In this document: piece after piece, positions 42,871-51,724 of the stretch
How positions within the stretch are numbered: position 1 is the first letter of the stretch
Layout of the letters: the number at the start of each line of letters is the position of its first letter
Origin: Dyadobacter sp. 676
GTDB lineage: Bacteria; Bacteroidota; Bacteroidia; Cytophagales; Spirosomataceae
Reading direction: 5' to 3'
DNA length: 64,000 nucleotides
Assembly: GCF_040448675.1 (NCBI RefSeq)
Contig: NZ_CP159289.1
Location: forward strand, 186,001 to 250,000
The notes under the pieces: generated by a model
Databases searched by the model: none
What the model was told of the DNA's origin: nothing
Seen by the model: only the letters and a program-made list of their open reading frames with translations
Made by a program: the position numbers and the translations under genes

Positions 42871-43848
42871 ATGGCCAGAATCCTGACAGGCATTCAAAGC
42901 AGCGGACGACCACACCTGGGTAACATCCTGGGAGCCATCAAACCTGCTATCGAACTCTCTAAAAATCCACAGAACGAATCTTTTTTCTTCATTGCCGACC
43001 TCCATTCACTCACGACGCTGAAAAATGGCGCCGAGCGTGGAGAATATGTCCGCGCGATCGCAGCTACCTGGCTCGCATTCGGATTCGATTACAAAAAAAA
43101 TGTATTCTGGCGGCAGTCGCGGGTGCAGGAGCATACCGAACTCGCGTGGTACCTCAACTGCTTCACGCCATTCCCGATGCTGGCGAATGCGACTTCGTTT
43201 AAAGACAAATCGGAAAAATTGTCGGATGTAAATGCCGGGCTTTTCACCTACCCTGTTTTGCAAGCGGCCGATATTCTGCTCTATAATGCAAATATTATCC
43301 CTGTCGGCAAAGATCAGAAGCAGCATCTGGAAATGACCAAGGATATTGCCAGCCGTTTCAACATCCTGGCAGGCGAGGAAATCCTGGTGCTCCCCGAACC
43401 GCAGATCGACGAACGCATTATGACGATCCCCGGGCTCGACGGGCAGAAAATGAGCAAGTCGTATCACAATTACATCGATATTTTCCTGCCCGAAAACGAG
43501 TTGAAGAAAGTCACCAAAAAAATCCTTTCCGACTCAACGCCGCTGGAAGAGCCCAAAAACCCGGATACCGACATTACTTTCCAGCTTTACAGCCTCGTGG
43601 CAAAGGAATCGGAAGTGGAAACCATGCGCCGGAACTACCTGAACGGAGGCTACGGCTACGGACATGCCAAACAGGCGTTGTTTGAATGCTTCATGGAAGT
43701 ATTCGCTGAGCCACGACGGATTTTCAATTATTATATGGAAAACACCGACGAACTGGAAAGCATTCTCGTGGAAGGCGAAGCCAAAGCGCGTGAAATCGCG
43801 CAGGACACGATCGGTAAGGTGCGTAAAGTACTCGGTTTCAGTTCATGA
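42871..43848 (+). CDS. trpS: Tryptophanyl-tRNA synthetase
   Basis: 325-residue class I aminoacyl-tRNA synthetase that charges tRNA-Trp. It has the HIGH-type motif in SSGRPHLGNILGAIK (His near residue 16), the indole pocket region and KMSKS in DGQKMSKSYHN. Length is canonical. Its stop overlaps the PAP2 gene start as ATGA, so the pair is co-translated. It follows the toxin gene by 36 bases but is likely independently needed. Confidence 0.97.
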   Translation: MARILTGIQSSGRPHLGNILGAIKPAIELSKNPQNESFFFIADLHSLTTLKNGAERGEYVRAIAATWLAFGFDYKKNVFWRQSRVQEHTELAWYLNCFTPFPMLANATSFKDKSEKLSDVNAGLFTYPVLQAADILLYNANIIPVGKDQKQHLEMTKDIASRFNILAGEEILVLPEPQIDERIMTIPGLDGQKMSKSYHNYIDIFLPENELKKVTKKILSDSTPLEEPKNPDTDITFQLYSLVAKESEVETMRRNYLNGGYGYGHAKQALFECFMEVFAEPRRIFNYYMENTDELESILVEGEAKAREIAQDTIGKVRKVLGFSS

Positions 43849-44423
43849 CAGACGCCGTACATAGCCTGGTTCGTGCCGACCAGGAGCTGTTCTTATGGCT
43901 CAATGGCCTGCACACGCCCTGGCTAGACACGGTGATGTACTGGATTACCTATAAATACACCTGGATTCCGTTATATATAGTGCTCATCGCCGCGACGATC
44001 CGGGCGGAGGGATGGAAAAAGGGTGGATTCATCGTGATCGCCGTGGTTTTGGCCGTTGCTGTGGCCGACAAGATCACATCCGGCTTCATGAAACCCTATT
44101 TTCTAAGGTTGAGGCCTTGCCACGACCCGACAATCACGACGGTAATGCACCATGTGACGGATTGCGGGGGAATGTACGGGTTCGCTTCGTCGCACGCATC
44201 GACCAGTTTTGCGCTGGCGATTACGTGGTTCGGTCTGTTACGTCAAAAGGTGCCCCAAATGGCATTTTTATTCCTCTGGGCAGCTATTTATGCATACAGT
44301 CGCGTATATGTAGGCGTGCATTACCCGCTCGATATCCTGGTCGGAGCGCTGGTCGGGCTATTGGTCGGCTATTGCTTTGTGCAGCTTTATTATATTTTTT
44401 TAAAAAGATACTATCTTAATTAA
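43845..44423 (+). CDS. PAP2-family membrane phosphatase
   Basis: 192-residue inner-membrane lipid phosphatase of the PAP2 superfamily, of the undecaprenyl-pyrophosphate or phosphatidic-acid phosphatase kind. Active-site motifs are KPYFLRLRPCHDP, the phosphate-binding GFASSHASTSFALA and SRVYVGVHYPLDILVGALVG. Several membrane helices surround them. It overlaps trpS by 4 bases. A role in recycling the carrier lipid for cell-wall synthesis is plausible by family, not proven. Confidence 0.9.
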   Translation: MTDAVHSLVRADQELFLWLNGLHTPWLDTVMYWITYKYTWIPLYIVLIAATIRAEGWKKGGFIVIAVVLAVAVADKITSGFMKPYFLRLRPCHDPTITTVMHHVTDCGGMYGFASSHASTSFALAITWFGLLRQKVPQMAFLFLWAAIYAYSRVYVGVHYPLDILVGALVGLLVGYCFVQLYYIFLKRYYLN

Positions 44424-44434
44424 CCGGTTTTGTT

Positions 44435-44442
44435 TAATTTTG
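44435..44442 (+). promoter_or_regulatory. Putative -7 box for prs
   Basis: TAATTTTG, 19 bases before the prs ATG. No clear -33 element. Confidence 0.45.
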
Positions 44443-44461
44443 CGCAAATTTTAGTTTGGCC

Positions 44462-45406
44462 ATGGGCTCATTCAATACAGTAAAAATATTTTCGGGGAGT
44501 CAGTCCGAATATTTGGCCAAAGACATTGCCAGGTATTATGGTAAGGAGCTGGGTGGTTACACGTTACGCAAGTTCAGCGACGGCGAGTTGTCACCGAGTT
44601 TCGAGGAGTCGATCAGGGGTTGTGATGTTTTTCTCATCCAATCTACCTTCCCTCCTGCCGATAACCTGATGGAGTTGCTGCTGATGGTGGACGCGGCCCG
44701 TCGTGCTTCGGCGCATTATGTGACGGTCGTGATCCCCTACTTCGGCTACGCCAGGCAAGACAGAAAGGACAAACCGCGGGTGGCCATCGCAGCGAAAGTT
44801 GTGGCCAACCTCCTCACAGCCGTCGGAGTCGACCGCGTAATGACCATAGATTTACATGCCGGACAGATCCAGGGTTTTCTGGACCTGCCTGTCGACCACC
44901 TCGAAGGAACCTCGATTTTTGTTCCTTATATTAAATCCCTGAACCTCAAAAATCTGCTGATAGCATCTCCTGACGTAGGCGGTGCAGCTCGGGCGCGGAA
45001 TTTCGCCAAGTTCCTCAACGCGGACATGATCCTGTGTGACAAACACCGGAAACGCGCCAACGAAATCGCCAGCATGCAGGTGATCGGAGACGTAGAGGGG
45101 ATGGATGTAGTACTGGTAGACGACCTGATCGACACGGGCGGAACGCTTTGCAAGGCGGCCGAAATCATCATGGAAAAGGGGGCGACGTCCGTAAGGGCAA
45201 TCAGCACACACGCCATTATGTCGGGCAAAGCGCATGAAAACATTGCGAACTCGGTGCTCAAAGAACTGATTGTAACAGATACCATTCCTCTTAAGCAACA
45301 GAATGAAAAAATCCGCGTACTGTCGGTTGCAGAGATTTTTGCAAAGGCAATAGGACGGATCCGCGATCATGAATCTATTAGTTCATTGTTTATAAATTAT
45401 CAGTAA
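44462..45406 (+). CDS. prs: Ribose-phosphate pyrophosphokinase
   Basis: 314-residue cytoplasmic enzyme that makes PRPP from ribose-5-phosphate and ATP for nucleotide, His and Trp synthesis. It shows VKIFSGSQSEYLAKDIA, FSDGELSPSFEESIRG, DRKDKPRVAIAAKVVANLL, TIDLHAGQIQGFLDLPVDHL and the PRPP loop VVLVDDLIDTGGTL. I chose the ATG at 44462 over an in-frame TTG 6 bases earlier. It is followed by rplY after a 35-base gap, a common pairing. Confidence 0.97.
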   Translation: MGSFNTVKIFSGSQSEYLAKDIARYYGKELGGYTLRKFSDGELSPSFEESIRGCDVFLIQSTFPPADNLMELLLMVDAARRASAHYVTVVIPYFGYARQDRKDKPRVAIAAKVVANLLTAVGVDRVMTIDLHAGQIQGFLDLPVDHLEGTSIFVPYIKSLNLKNLLIASPDVGGAARARNFAKFLNADMILCDKHRKRANEIASMQVIGDVEGMDVVLVDDLIDTGGTLCKAAEIIMEKGATSVRAISTHAIMSGKAHENIANSVLKELIVTDTIPLKQQNEKIRVLSVAEIFAKAIGRIRDHESISSLFINYQ

Positions 45407-45441
45407 ATTTTCTTTTATTTAACTTTCTTATAAAAATTCTT

Positions 45442-46008
45442 ATGAAAAAGCATGAGATTGTAGGGTTTAAAAGAGCGAATCTCGGCAAGGTGGAATCACA
45501 GAACTTGCGCGCTCAGGGTTATGTTCCATCTGTGCTATACGGAGGTAAAGAGCAGGTACACTTCTATGCACCGGCTATGTTGTTCCGTGAATTGCTTTTC
45601 ACACCGGATATTTTTAACGTCACACTGAATATCGAAGGTACCGAGTACAATGCGATTCTTCAGGAAAAACAATTTCACCCGGTAAACGATGCGCTGATCC
45701 ATGCGGATTTCCTGCAAATCGTACCCGGAAAAGAAATTAAAGTGGAAGTGCCCATTAAATTGACAGGTACATCTACCGGGGTAATGAAAGGTGGTAAAAT
45801 GAACCAAAAATTGCGTAAATTGCGCGTACAGGGTCTTGCGGAGAACATCCCTGACTATGTAAATGTAGATGTAACAGACCTTGATTTAGGAAAATCTGTG
45901 AAGGTTGGGGCACTCAAAGCTGAAAATTTTGTTATATTGACAGCGGCAAGTAACCCGATCGCATCAGTTGAAATCCCACGTGCGCTTCGCGGTACACTTG
46001 GCAAGTAA
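45442..46008 (+). CDS. rplY: 50S ribosomal protein L25/general stress protein Ctc
   Basis: 188-residue L25 of the long (Ctc-like) type, which binds 5S rRNA in the large ribosomal subunit. The N-terminal L25 domain reads IVGFKRANLGKVESQNLRAQGYVPSVLYGG and LQEKQFHPVNDALIHADFLQ; the C-terminal TL5-like domain follows (VPIKLTGTSTGVMKGGKMNQ). Probably in one transcript with prs. The hairpin terminator at 46043 closes the unit. Confidence 0.95.
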   Translation: MKKHEIVGFKRANLGKVESQNLRAQGYVPSVLYGGKEQVHFYAPAMLFRELLFTPDIFNVTLNIEGTEYNAILQEKQFHPVNDALIHADFLQIVPGKEIKVEVPIKLTGTSTGVMKGGKMNQKLRKLRVQGLAENIPDYVNVDVTDLDLGKSVKVGALKAENFVILTAASNPIASVEIPRALRGTLGK

Positions 46009-46042
46009 GTATTTTATTTTTCATGGCTAATAGATGCAAACG

Positions 46043-46070
46043 TGCCGACCATTGGTCGGCATATTTGTTT
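46043..46070 (+). terminator. Intrinsic terminator after rplY
   Basis: 8-bp stem TGCCGACC/GGTCGGCA with a 3-base ATT loop, then TATTTGTTTA. It touches the stop of the convergent dehydrogenase gene. Confidence 0.7.
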
Positions 46071-46995
46071 ATAGCCAGTTCCGGATTTGCTCCACCAGCA
46101 CTTCGTTGATCCGGACATAACTTTCATGCGTCCAGCCTCCGATGTGCGGCGTAAGCACCACGCGGTCGGAAGCACGCAGGTAATCAAATACTTCCTGCTG
46201 TTCGGCGCTCAGCTTTCCGATCTTTTCGTTTTCCAGCACATCCAGGCAGGCGCCTTTGATTTTGCCGCTTTCCAAAGCTTCGGTGACCGCCTTTAATTTC
46301 ACCACTTCTCCTCTGGATAAGTTCAATAAATAAAATGGCTTCCTGAAAGCGCGAATAAATTCTTCGTCGACGAGGTAGCGGGTGAGCTCGGTCAACGGAA
46401 TATGAAGGCTCAGCACATCGGCTTCGCGCTGGATTTCTTCGATAGACGACTCCCTGGCGAACGCGTCGCCGTAATTGTCACGGTACTTGTCATACGCAAG
46501 CACCTTACAGCCAAAACCGCTGAGTCTCTTTGCCGTAGCAGAGCCGTTATTCCCGTAGCCGATCAGCCCGACGGTCTTGCCCATCAGCTCCACTCCCCTG
46601 TTGCCTTCCCGGTCCCATATACCGTTCCTGACCTGCCGGTCGGCGCGCAGAATATTGTTAAAAAGCGCCAGCAACATGCCCAGGGCGTGTTCCGCCACCG
46701 CATCGCGGTTGCCGGTGCCTGCATGGAAAACTTCGATATTAAACGCTTTCGCCACATCCAGGTCGATCAAGTCCAGGCCGGCCCCCGCGCGTGCGATGAA
46801 ACGCAACTTTGGCGCATTTTCAAGCATATCACGGTCGAGGAAGGTCTTGCTGCGGATCATGAGGCCATCGTAGCCGGGCAGTGCATTCTTTATATCTTCT
46901 CTTTTGTATTCAGGATGGTAATCATATTCCCATTTTTGCTCGTCCAGCATTCCGAATAAGGAGGGATGCATGGAGTCTGCGATCAGGATTTTCAT
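46069..46995 (-). CDS. D-2-hydroxyacid dehydrogenase (SerA/PdxB-like)
   Basis: 308-residue NAD-dependent D-isomer 2-hydroxyacid dehydrogenase. I chose the ATG at 46995 because the promoter box lies at 47039. It shows FIARAGAGLDLIDLDVA, NRDAVAEHALGMLLAL, the Rossmann loop TVGLIGYGNNGSATAKRLS, and catalytic Arg in LNLSRGEVV, Glu in CLDVLENE and His in LTPHIGGWTHES. It has no C-terminal ACT domain, unlike many SerA proteins. Divergent from pdxA, so it may be the erythronate-4-phosphate dehydrogenase of vitamin B6 synthesis; 3-phosphoglycerate dehydrogenase is the alternative. Confidence 0.87.
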   Translation of the reverse strand: MKILIADSMHPSLFGMLDEQKWEYDYHPEYKREDIKNALPGYDGLMIRSKTFLDRDMLENAPKLRFIARAGAGLDLIDLDVAKAFNIEVFHAGTGNRDAVAEHALGMLLALFNNILRADRQVRNGIWDREGNRGVELMGKTVGLIGYGNNGSATAKRLSGFGCKVLAYDKYRDNYGDAFARESSIEEIQREADVLSLHIPLTELTRYLVDEEFIRAFRKPFYLLNLSRGEVVKLKAVTEALESGKIKGACLDVLENEKIGKLSAEQQEVFDYLRASDRVVLTPHIGGWTHESYVRINEVLVEQIRNWL

Positions 46996-47038
46996 AGTAG
47001 CACGGGATTTTTTGTAACTTGCCGGTTGAACCGTTCGG

Positions 47039-47046
47039 CAAAAGTA
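47039..47046 (-). promoter_or_regulatory. Putative -7 box for the hydroxyacid dehydrogenase
   Basis: Minus-strand TACTTTTG, 43 bases before the ATG, located in the divergent region with pdxA. Confidence 0.4.
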
Positions 47047-47090
47047 ATACAGAATTACGCAGGAGAACACATACAACAGCATTTACCTAC

Positions 47091-48197
47091 ATGAGCGAAC
47101 AACACAGTGATAAACCGGTCATCGGGATCACAATCGGCGATTATAACGGCATTGGCCCGGAAGTAATCCTTAAAGCATTAGAAGGGAACCAGTTATCGAA
47201 ATTGTGCACACCAATCATCTACGGCTCCCTGAGAGTATTGAACCAGTACCGCAACCTGCTCGAAATGAAAGACTGGAACCTGCACGGGATCCAGAAGCCC
47301 GAGCAGGCCAACCATAAACTCACGAACGTCATCACCTGCTGGCACGACCACCAGACAGAAATACAACCCGGGAAAGTCACCGCCGAAGCCGGTCAGGGCT
47401 CGTTTGCCGCGCTCAAACGCGCTGTCGAAGACCTCAAAGAAGGAAAAATACAAGCACTGGTTACCGGCCCGATTAATAAGGATAATATCCAGAACGACGA
47501 CTTCAAATTTCCCGGCCATACCGAGTTTCTCGCACAGGCGTTCGGCAAAGACGACGCGCTGATGTTCATGGTCGCGGGCGACCTGCGCGTGGGCGTGCTT
47601 ACGGGCCACATACCCCTGCAGAATGTGCGCGAGCACATTACCGCCGAAAGACTTTCCGCCAAGATCGAGCAGATACTGCAATCGCTGAAAGGCGATTTTG
47701 GCATAAAAAAACCTAAACTGGCCGTGCTCGGACTTAATCCCCATGCGGGCGAAAACGGTTTGCTGGGTACCGAGGAAATCGAGATTATCCAGCCGGTAAT
47801 CAAGCAGTTCAAGGAAAAAGGCCACCTGGTGATAGGCCCGTTCCCGGCCGACGGTTTCTTTGCCGCCGGTACCTACCGCCAGTACGACGCCGTATTGGCC
47901 ATGTACCACGACCAGGGCCTGATTCCCTTCAAAACGCTCGCGTTCAACGAAGGCGTGAATTTCACAGCGGGACTTTCCGCTGTCCGCACCTCGCCCGATC
48001 ACGGTACCGCCTATAACATTGCAGGCAAAAACATTGCAGAGCCCGGCTCCCTGCTGCAAGCGCTTTACCTGGCCTGCGACGTGTCCAGATTCCGCATTTT
48101 TAATGCCGAAATGGAAAAGAATGCATTGATCTCGAAACCACAACCTTCGGAAAGCCAGCATCCGGCGAAGTCGGGAGGGAAGCAGCGATTCAATTAG
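47091..48197 (+). CDS. pdxA: 4-hydroxythreonine-4-phosphate dehydrogenase
   Basis: 368-residue PdxA of the DXP-dependent pyridoxal-phosphate pathway; it oxidises 4-hydroxythreonine-4-phosphate with NAD. I chose the ATG at 47091 (MSEQHSDKPVIGITIGDYNG). Visible are GIGPEVILKAL, LVTGPINKDNIQ, FPGHTEFLAQAF, LNPHAGENGLLGTEE, GPFPADGFFAAG, YHDQGLIPFK and SPDHGTAYNIAGK, with metal-binding His residues in place. The C-terminal tail (about residues 345-368, KPQPSESQHPAKSGG) is an extra polar extension. A divergent 2-hydroxyacid dehydrogenase gene may supply the pathway's first step. Confidence 0.95.
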   Translation: MSEQHSDKPVIGITIGDYNGIGPEVILKALEGNQLSKLCTPIIYGSLRVLNQYRNLLEMKDWNLHGIQKPEQANHKLTNVITCWHDHQTEIQPGKVTAEAGQGSFAALKRAVEDLKEGKIQALVTGPINKDNIQNDDFKFPGHTEFLAQAFGKDDALMFMVAGDLRVGVLTGHIPLQNVREHITAERLSAKIEQILQSLKGDFGIKKPKLAVLGLNPHAGENGLLGTEEIEIIQPVIKQFKEKGHLVIGPFPADGFFAAGTYRQYDAVLAMYHDQGLIPFKTLAFNEGVNFTAGLSAVRTSPDHGTAYNIAGKNIAEPGSLLQALYLACDVSRFRIFNAEMEKNALISKPQPSESQHPAKSGGKQRFN

Positions 48198-48277
48198 TAT
48201 CCCGACGTTTCACAAATCCGGCTACGGGCCATCAGAAAAATCAACCAGTTCCCTTAACGGAATTAACGCACATCCTT

Positions 48278-49165
48278 ATGTTAAAATCAATGACCGGATA
48301 CGGTGTATCCAATATCGAATCCGAATCGATCAATGTCACAGTCGAAATCAAGACGTTGAACTCCAAATTCCTGGATATTTACTGCCGCGTCCCGCGTAAC
48401 TACTCCGAACGGGAAATTGAAATACGAAACCTCATTACCCAGTCGCTGGAACGCGGTAAGGTGGAATTTACGCTCACCGTCCAGCCGGTGGGCAAGGCAG
48501 TTGCCTCCACTTCGGTGAACAGGGCACTTGTGAACGCCTATTACCAGGATCTATCGCAAACGGCTACCGAGCTGGGCTTCATGCCGGATTCCACGGAACT
48601 TCTTCGCATCGCATTGCAAATGCCCAATGCCTATAACAACGAAACGGTGGACGAGACCAGCAAAGAGGACGATTGGGCGCAAATCAAAGTCGCAGTGCTG
48701 GAAGCGCTGCGCAAATGCTCGGTCTTCCGCGAGCAGGAAGGGCGCATGACGGCCGAGAAGTTTGCCGAATATATCAAAACGATCCAGACATTGCTCGAAC
48801 AGGTTGCGGAGCAGGACAAAACCCGCATTCCGGCAGTGCGCGAACGCCTCGAAAAGCAAGTGAGGGAATACCTGTCCGATGATACTTTCGATCCCAACCG
48901 CTTCGAGCAGGAGCTGATCTATTATGTCGAAAAATTCGATATTTCCGAAGAAAAAATTCGTTTGTCCAACCATCTCGACTATTTCCTCGAAACGATGAAG
49001 GCTACGGAAAGCAATGGAAAGAAATTGAATTTTATCGCCCAGGAAATCGGCCGGGAAATCAACACCATCGGCTCGAAAGCCAACGACGCTACGATCCAGC
49101 ACCTTGTGGTTCAGATGAAGGATGAGCTCGAAAAGATCAAGGAGCAAACGATGAACATTATTTGA
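48278..49165 (+). CDS. yicC: YicC-family protein (endoribonuclease)
   Basis: 295-residue YicC/DUF1732 family protein. It begins LKSMTGYGVSNIESESINVTVEIKTLNSKFLD and ends with the DUF1732 region NFIAQEIGREINTIGSKAND and HLVVQMKDELEKIKEQTMNI, both defining for the family. E. coli YicC is a stress-linked endoribonuclease involved in small-RNA decay. In many bacteria gmk follows; here the next gene is a 3-methyladenine glycosylase, overlapping by one base (TGATG). Confidence 0.93.
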   Translation: MLKSMTGYGVSNIESESINVTVEIKTLNSKFLDIYCRVPRNYSEREIEIRNLITQSLERGKVEFTLTVQPVGKAVASTSVNRALVNAYYQDLSQTATELGFMPDSTELLRIALQMPNAYNNETVDETSKEDDWAQIKVAVLEALRKCSVFREQEGRMTAEKFAEYIKTIQTLLEQVAEQDKTRIPAVRERLEKQVREYLSDDTFDPNRFEQELIYYVEKFDISEEKIRLSNHLDYFLETMKATESNGKKLNFIAQEIGREINTIGSKANDATIQHLVVQMKDELEKIKEQTMNII

Positions 49166-49785
49166 TGCCCGAAGAGAAACTTCCCCTTTCTTTCTTTTCG
49201 GCTTACGATACCTGCACGCTCGCGAAAAAACTGCTCGGCTGCGAGCTGGTGCACGAGAGCCCCGACGGCCTCACGAGCGGTATTATCGTCGAAACCGAAG
49301 CCTATTTGCAGGATGATCCCGCCTGCCATGCGTTCAACCGCCGCACTGCCCGTACCGAGCCCATGTATGGTGTGGCGGGAACCGCCTACGTATACCTGAT
49401 CTACGGGATGTACCAGTGTTTCAATATTGTGAGCAATGCGGAAGGCGTCGGCGAGGCGGTGCTGATCCGCGCGCTGCAACCTGCCGCGGGTGTCGGGCTT
49501 ATGGAAATGCGGCGGCTCCTCAGGCCGGGAAAAGCCCCCGGGGCCTTCCCCGCGAAGATCGCTGTGAAAGAGCTATGCCGCGGCCCGGGAAAGCTGGTCA
49601 GGGCGATGGGGATCGAGCGGGCGGTGCACAACGGCACCTTGCTTTCCGGAGGGAACCTGTACCTGCGCGCTGCGGCGTCGGTACCTGAAAACATCGTGGC
49701 CGGGCCGCGTATCGGGATCAATGTCGGTCGTGAACTTCCTTACAGATATTACATAAAAGACAATATTTTTGTAAGTAAAGGCTAA
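49165..49785 (+). CDS. mpg: DNA-3-methyladenine glycosylase (AAG/MPG family)
   Basis: 206-residue base-excision repair glycosylase that removes alkylated purines and hypoxanthine. It has LAKKLLGCELVH, the catalytic region IIVETEAYLQDDPACHAFN, MYGVAGTAYVYLIYGMYQCFN, and near the end IVAGPRIGINVGRELPYRYY. I chose the ATG at 49165, which overlaps the yicC stop by one base, so the two are translationally coupled. Length is normal for bacterial AAG. A 72-base gap separates it from the sensor kinase. Confidence 0.94.
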   Translation: MPEEKLPLSFFSAYDTCTLAKKLLGCELVHESPDGLTSGIIVETEAYLQDDPACHAFNRRTARTEPMYGVAGTAYVYLIYGMYQCFNIVSNAEGVGEAVLIRALQPAAGVGLMEMRRLLRPGKAPGAFPAKIAVKELCRGPGKLVRAMGIERAVHNGTLLSGGNLYLRAAASVPENIVAGPRIGINVGRELPYRYYIKDNIFVSKG

Positions 49786-49857
49786 ATAAACATGCCTTAT
49801 TAAATGAGCTTCGGCATACACCAATGCGCACCCTAACTACGAAGTTATCAGTGATAT

Positions 49858-51654
49858 ATGAATGAATTCTATAAGCTAATTCTCCTCTTTTCGTTAGGGT
49901 GTGTTTTCGGCCAGTGTACTTCTATCGGACAGCGCGACGGCGCGGCCCGGAACGCGGAAATCGTAGAGGCCAAACCACAGGAAGGTTTTGCAGAAGACAC
50001 GATGCTCGTTCACAAATACCACCGGCTCGCGTCGGAGTATCTTTTTCAGGATGCGGAGAAATCGATGTTTTATTCCAAACATGTGCTCAGGCTCTCGCAA
50101 AAGCACCAGTGGGGCAAGGGGAAACTCCTGGCCTACAACCTGCTGAGTACCTATTACCTGCTCGACGGCAGTTATGACGTACTCCGGGAATTGTCCAACG
50201 AAACGATCACCCTCTCACGACAGCTCAAACTTCCTGTATTTACGGCCCACGGCAAGCGTTTTCTGGCAGAAAGTTACTCGGAGTACCGCCAGTGGGATTC
50301 CTCCCGTATCAACTACGAGCACGCCATCCAAATGTTCACCCGCCTCAAAGCCGACAGCTCCCTCGCATTGAGCATCGAGAACCTGGGTAACTGCTACCGC
50401 GAAAAAAGTATGTACGATGTCGCTGTAAAACTCTACGATCGGGCGTACGGGATGTTCGATAAGATGAACTCCGACTGGGGCCGGGCCACCGTACTTCAGA
50501 GTATCGGTTACATGCACGTGCGCCTGTCCAACTACGAGGAATCCGAAAAATATTTCCTTCGGAGTATTGCCTTGTTCCGTAAGATCGATAACCGCTACGG
50601 TGAACTGAATTGTCTCAACGATCTGAGTAATACCTACTATTATCAGAAAAAGTACGACAAGTCTATCGACGCAGGGTTGAAGGCGTTGGAATACTCGAAG
50701 ATCTACCATTCGATGCAGCAAACCAACTGGGCGCTGGTGACACTTTCCCGTTCGTACAAAGCCAAGAAAATGTACGACTTAGCCCTGGATTACAGCCAGG
50801 CCGTCAATTACATTCGCAGGATGATCCACGACGAGACGATCAAGCGGCAGTACACGATGTACCAGCTCATGTACGACAACAAGCTGATGGACACCGAAAT
50901 CCAGCAAAAAATCATCAACGAGCAGCGCCTCGTACAGCGCTTCCTGATCGGGTTTACCTGTCTGATGATATTATTTGCAATCTCCCTTTGGTTCAACAAT
51001 AAAAAGCTCCGCAGGAAGAACGCCGAAATCCAGGCTGCGTTGATCGAAGGGCAGACCATCGAACGGAAGCGCGTGGCGGCCGAGCTTCACGACCACCTCG
51101 GCGGCACATTGGCATCCCTCAACTGGTATCTGTACGGTATCGACAAGAAAGTGCTTTCGGAGGAGGAGCAAAAGATTTATAACAGTGTACACCAGATGGT
51201 AAGCGCGGCCTACAAGGAGGTCAGAAGCCTCTCGCACAATCTTATGCCCGCCGAACTCGAAGAGCACGGACTCATTATGGCCCTGCAAAGGCTGATCAGC
51301 AAGTTGAATGAGAACAAGAACATCGCATTCACTTTCAATCTGAAAGGCATGGACAAGCGGCTCAATAACAAGATCGAATTTGAGCTGTACAGCATCGTGC
51401 TGGAACTGACCAACAATATCATCAAGCATTCCGGTGCAACCGAGGCCTCGGTTGATCTCACAGAAAACCCGAAAAGCATTGTGTTGATTGTCAGCGACAA
51501 CGGGACGGGGATGATCGAACCCAACCGCCAGGGAGTCGGTTTGAGAAATATAAAAAGCCGGGTGGAAAGTCTGCACGGTAAAATACATATCCAAAGCGAG
51601 GAACAGGGCGGCATCCGTGTCGAAATCGAAATACCCAAAGTCATCGTCAAATGA
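49858..51654 (+). CDS. TPR-containing sensor histidine kinase (NarX-type HisKA_3)
   Basis: 598-residue membrane sensor kinase. N-terminal signal or lipoprotein-like segment (YKLILLFSLGCVFGQC), then periplasmic TPR-like helical repeats to about residue 350 (ENLGNCYREKSMYDVAVKLYDRAYG and similar), a membrane helix (FLIGFTCLMILFAISLWF), the HisKA_3 dimer helix with phospho-His in KRVAAELHDHLGGTLASL, and an HATPase domain (VSDNGTGM, GVGLRNIKSRVESLHG). This architecture pairs with LuxR/NarL-type regulators, but no regulator gene is adjacent. The ligand sensed by the TPR part is unknown. Confidence 0.92.
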   Translation: MNEFYKLILLFSLGCVFGQCTSIGQRDGAARNAEIVEAKPQEGFAEDTMLVHKYHRLASEYLFQDAEKSMFYSKHVLRLSQKHQWGKGKLLAYNLLSTYYLLDGSYDVLRELSNETITLSRQLKLPVFTAHGKRFLAESYSEYRQWDSSRINYEHAIQMFTRLKADSSLALSIENLGNCYREKSMYDVAVKLYDRAYGMFDKMNSDWGRATVLQSIGYMHVRLSNYEESEKYFLRSIALFRKIDNRYGELNCLNDLSNTYYYQKKYDKSIDAGLKALEYSKIYHSMQQTNWALVTLSRSYKAKKMYDLALDYSQAVNYIRRMIHDETIKRQYTMYQLMYDNKLMDTEIQQKIINEQRLVQRFLIGFTCLMILFAISLWFNNKKLRRKNAEIQAALIEGQTIERKRVAAELHDHLGGTLASLNWYLYGIDKKVLSEEEQKIYNSVHQMVSAAYKEVRSLSHNLMPAELEEHGLIMALQRLISKLNENKNIAFTFNLKGMDKRLNNKIEFELYSIVLELTNNIIKHSGATEASVDLTENPKSIVLIVSDNGTGMIEPNRQGVGLRNIKSRVESLHGKIHIQSEEQGGIRVEIEIPKVIVK

Positions 51655-51724
51655 TTCTTACGGTTACCAAGACTGTAACCGCACTTTTGGGCGTTACCTC
51701 ATATAGAAAGTTTGAAGCACCCTC

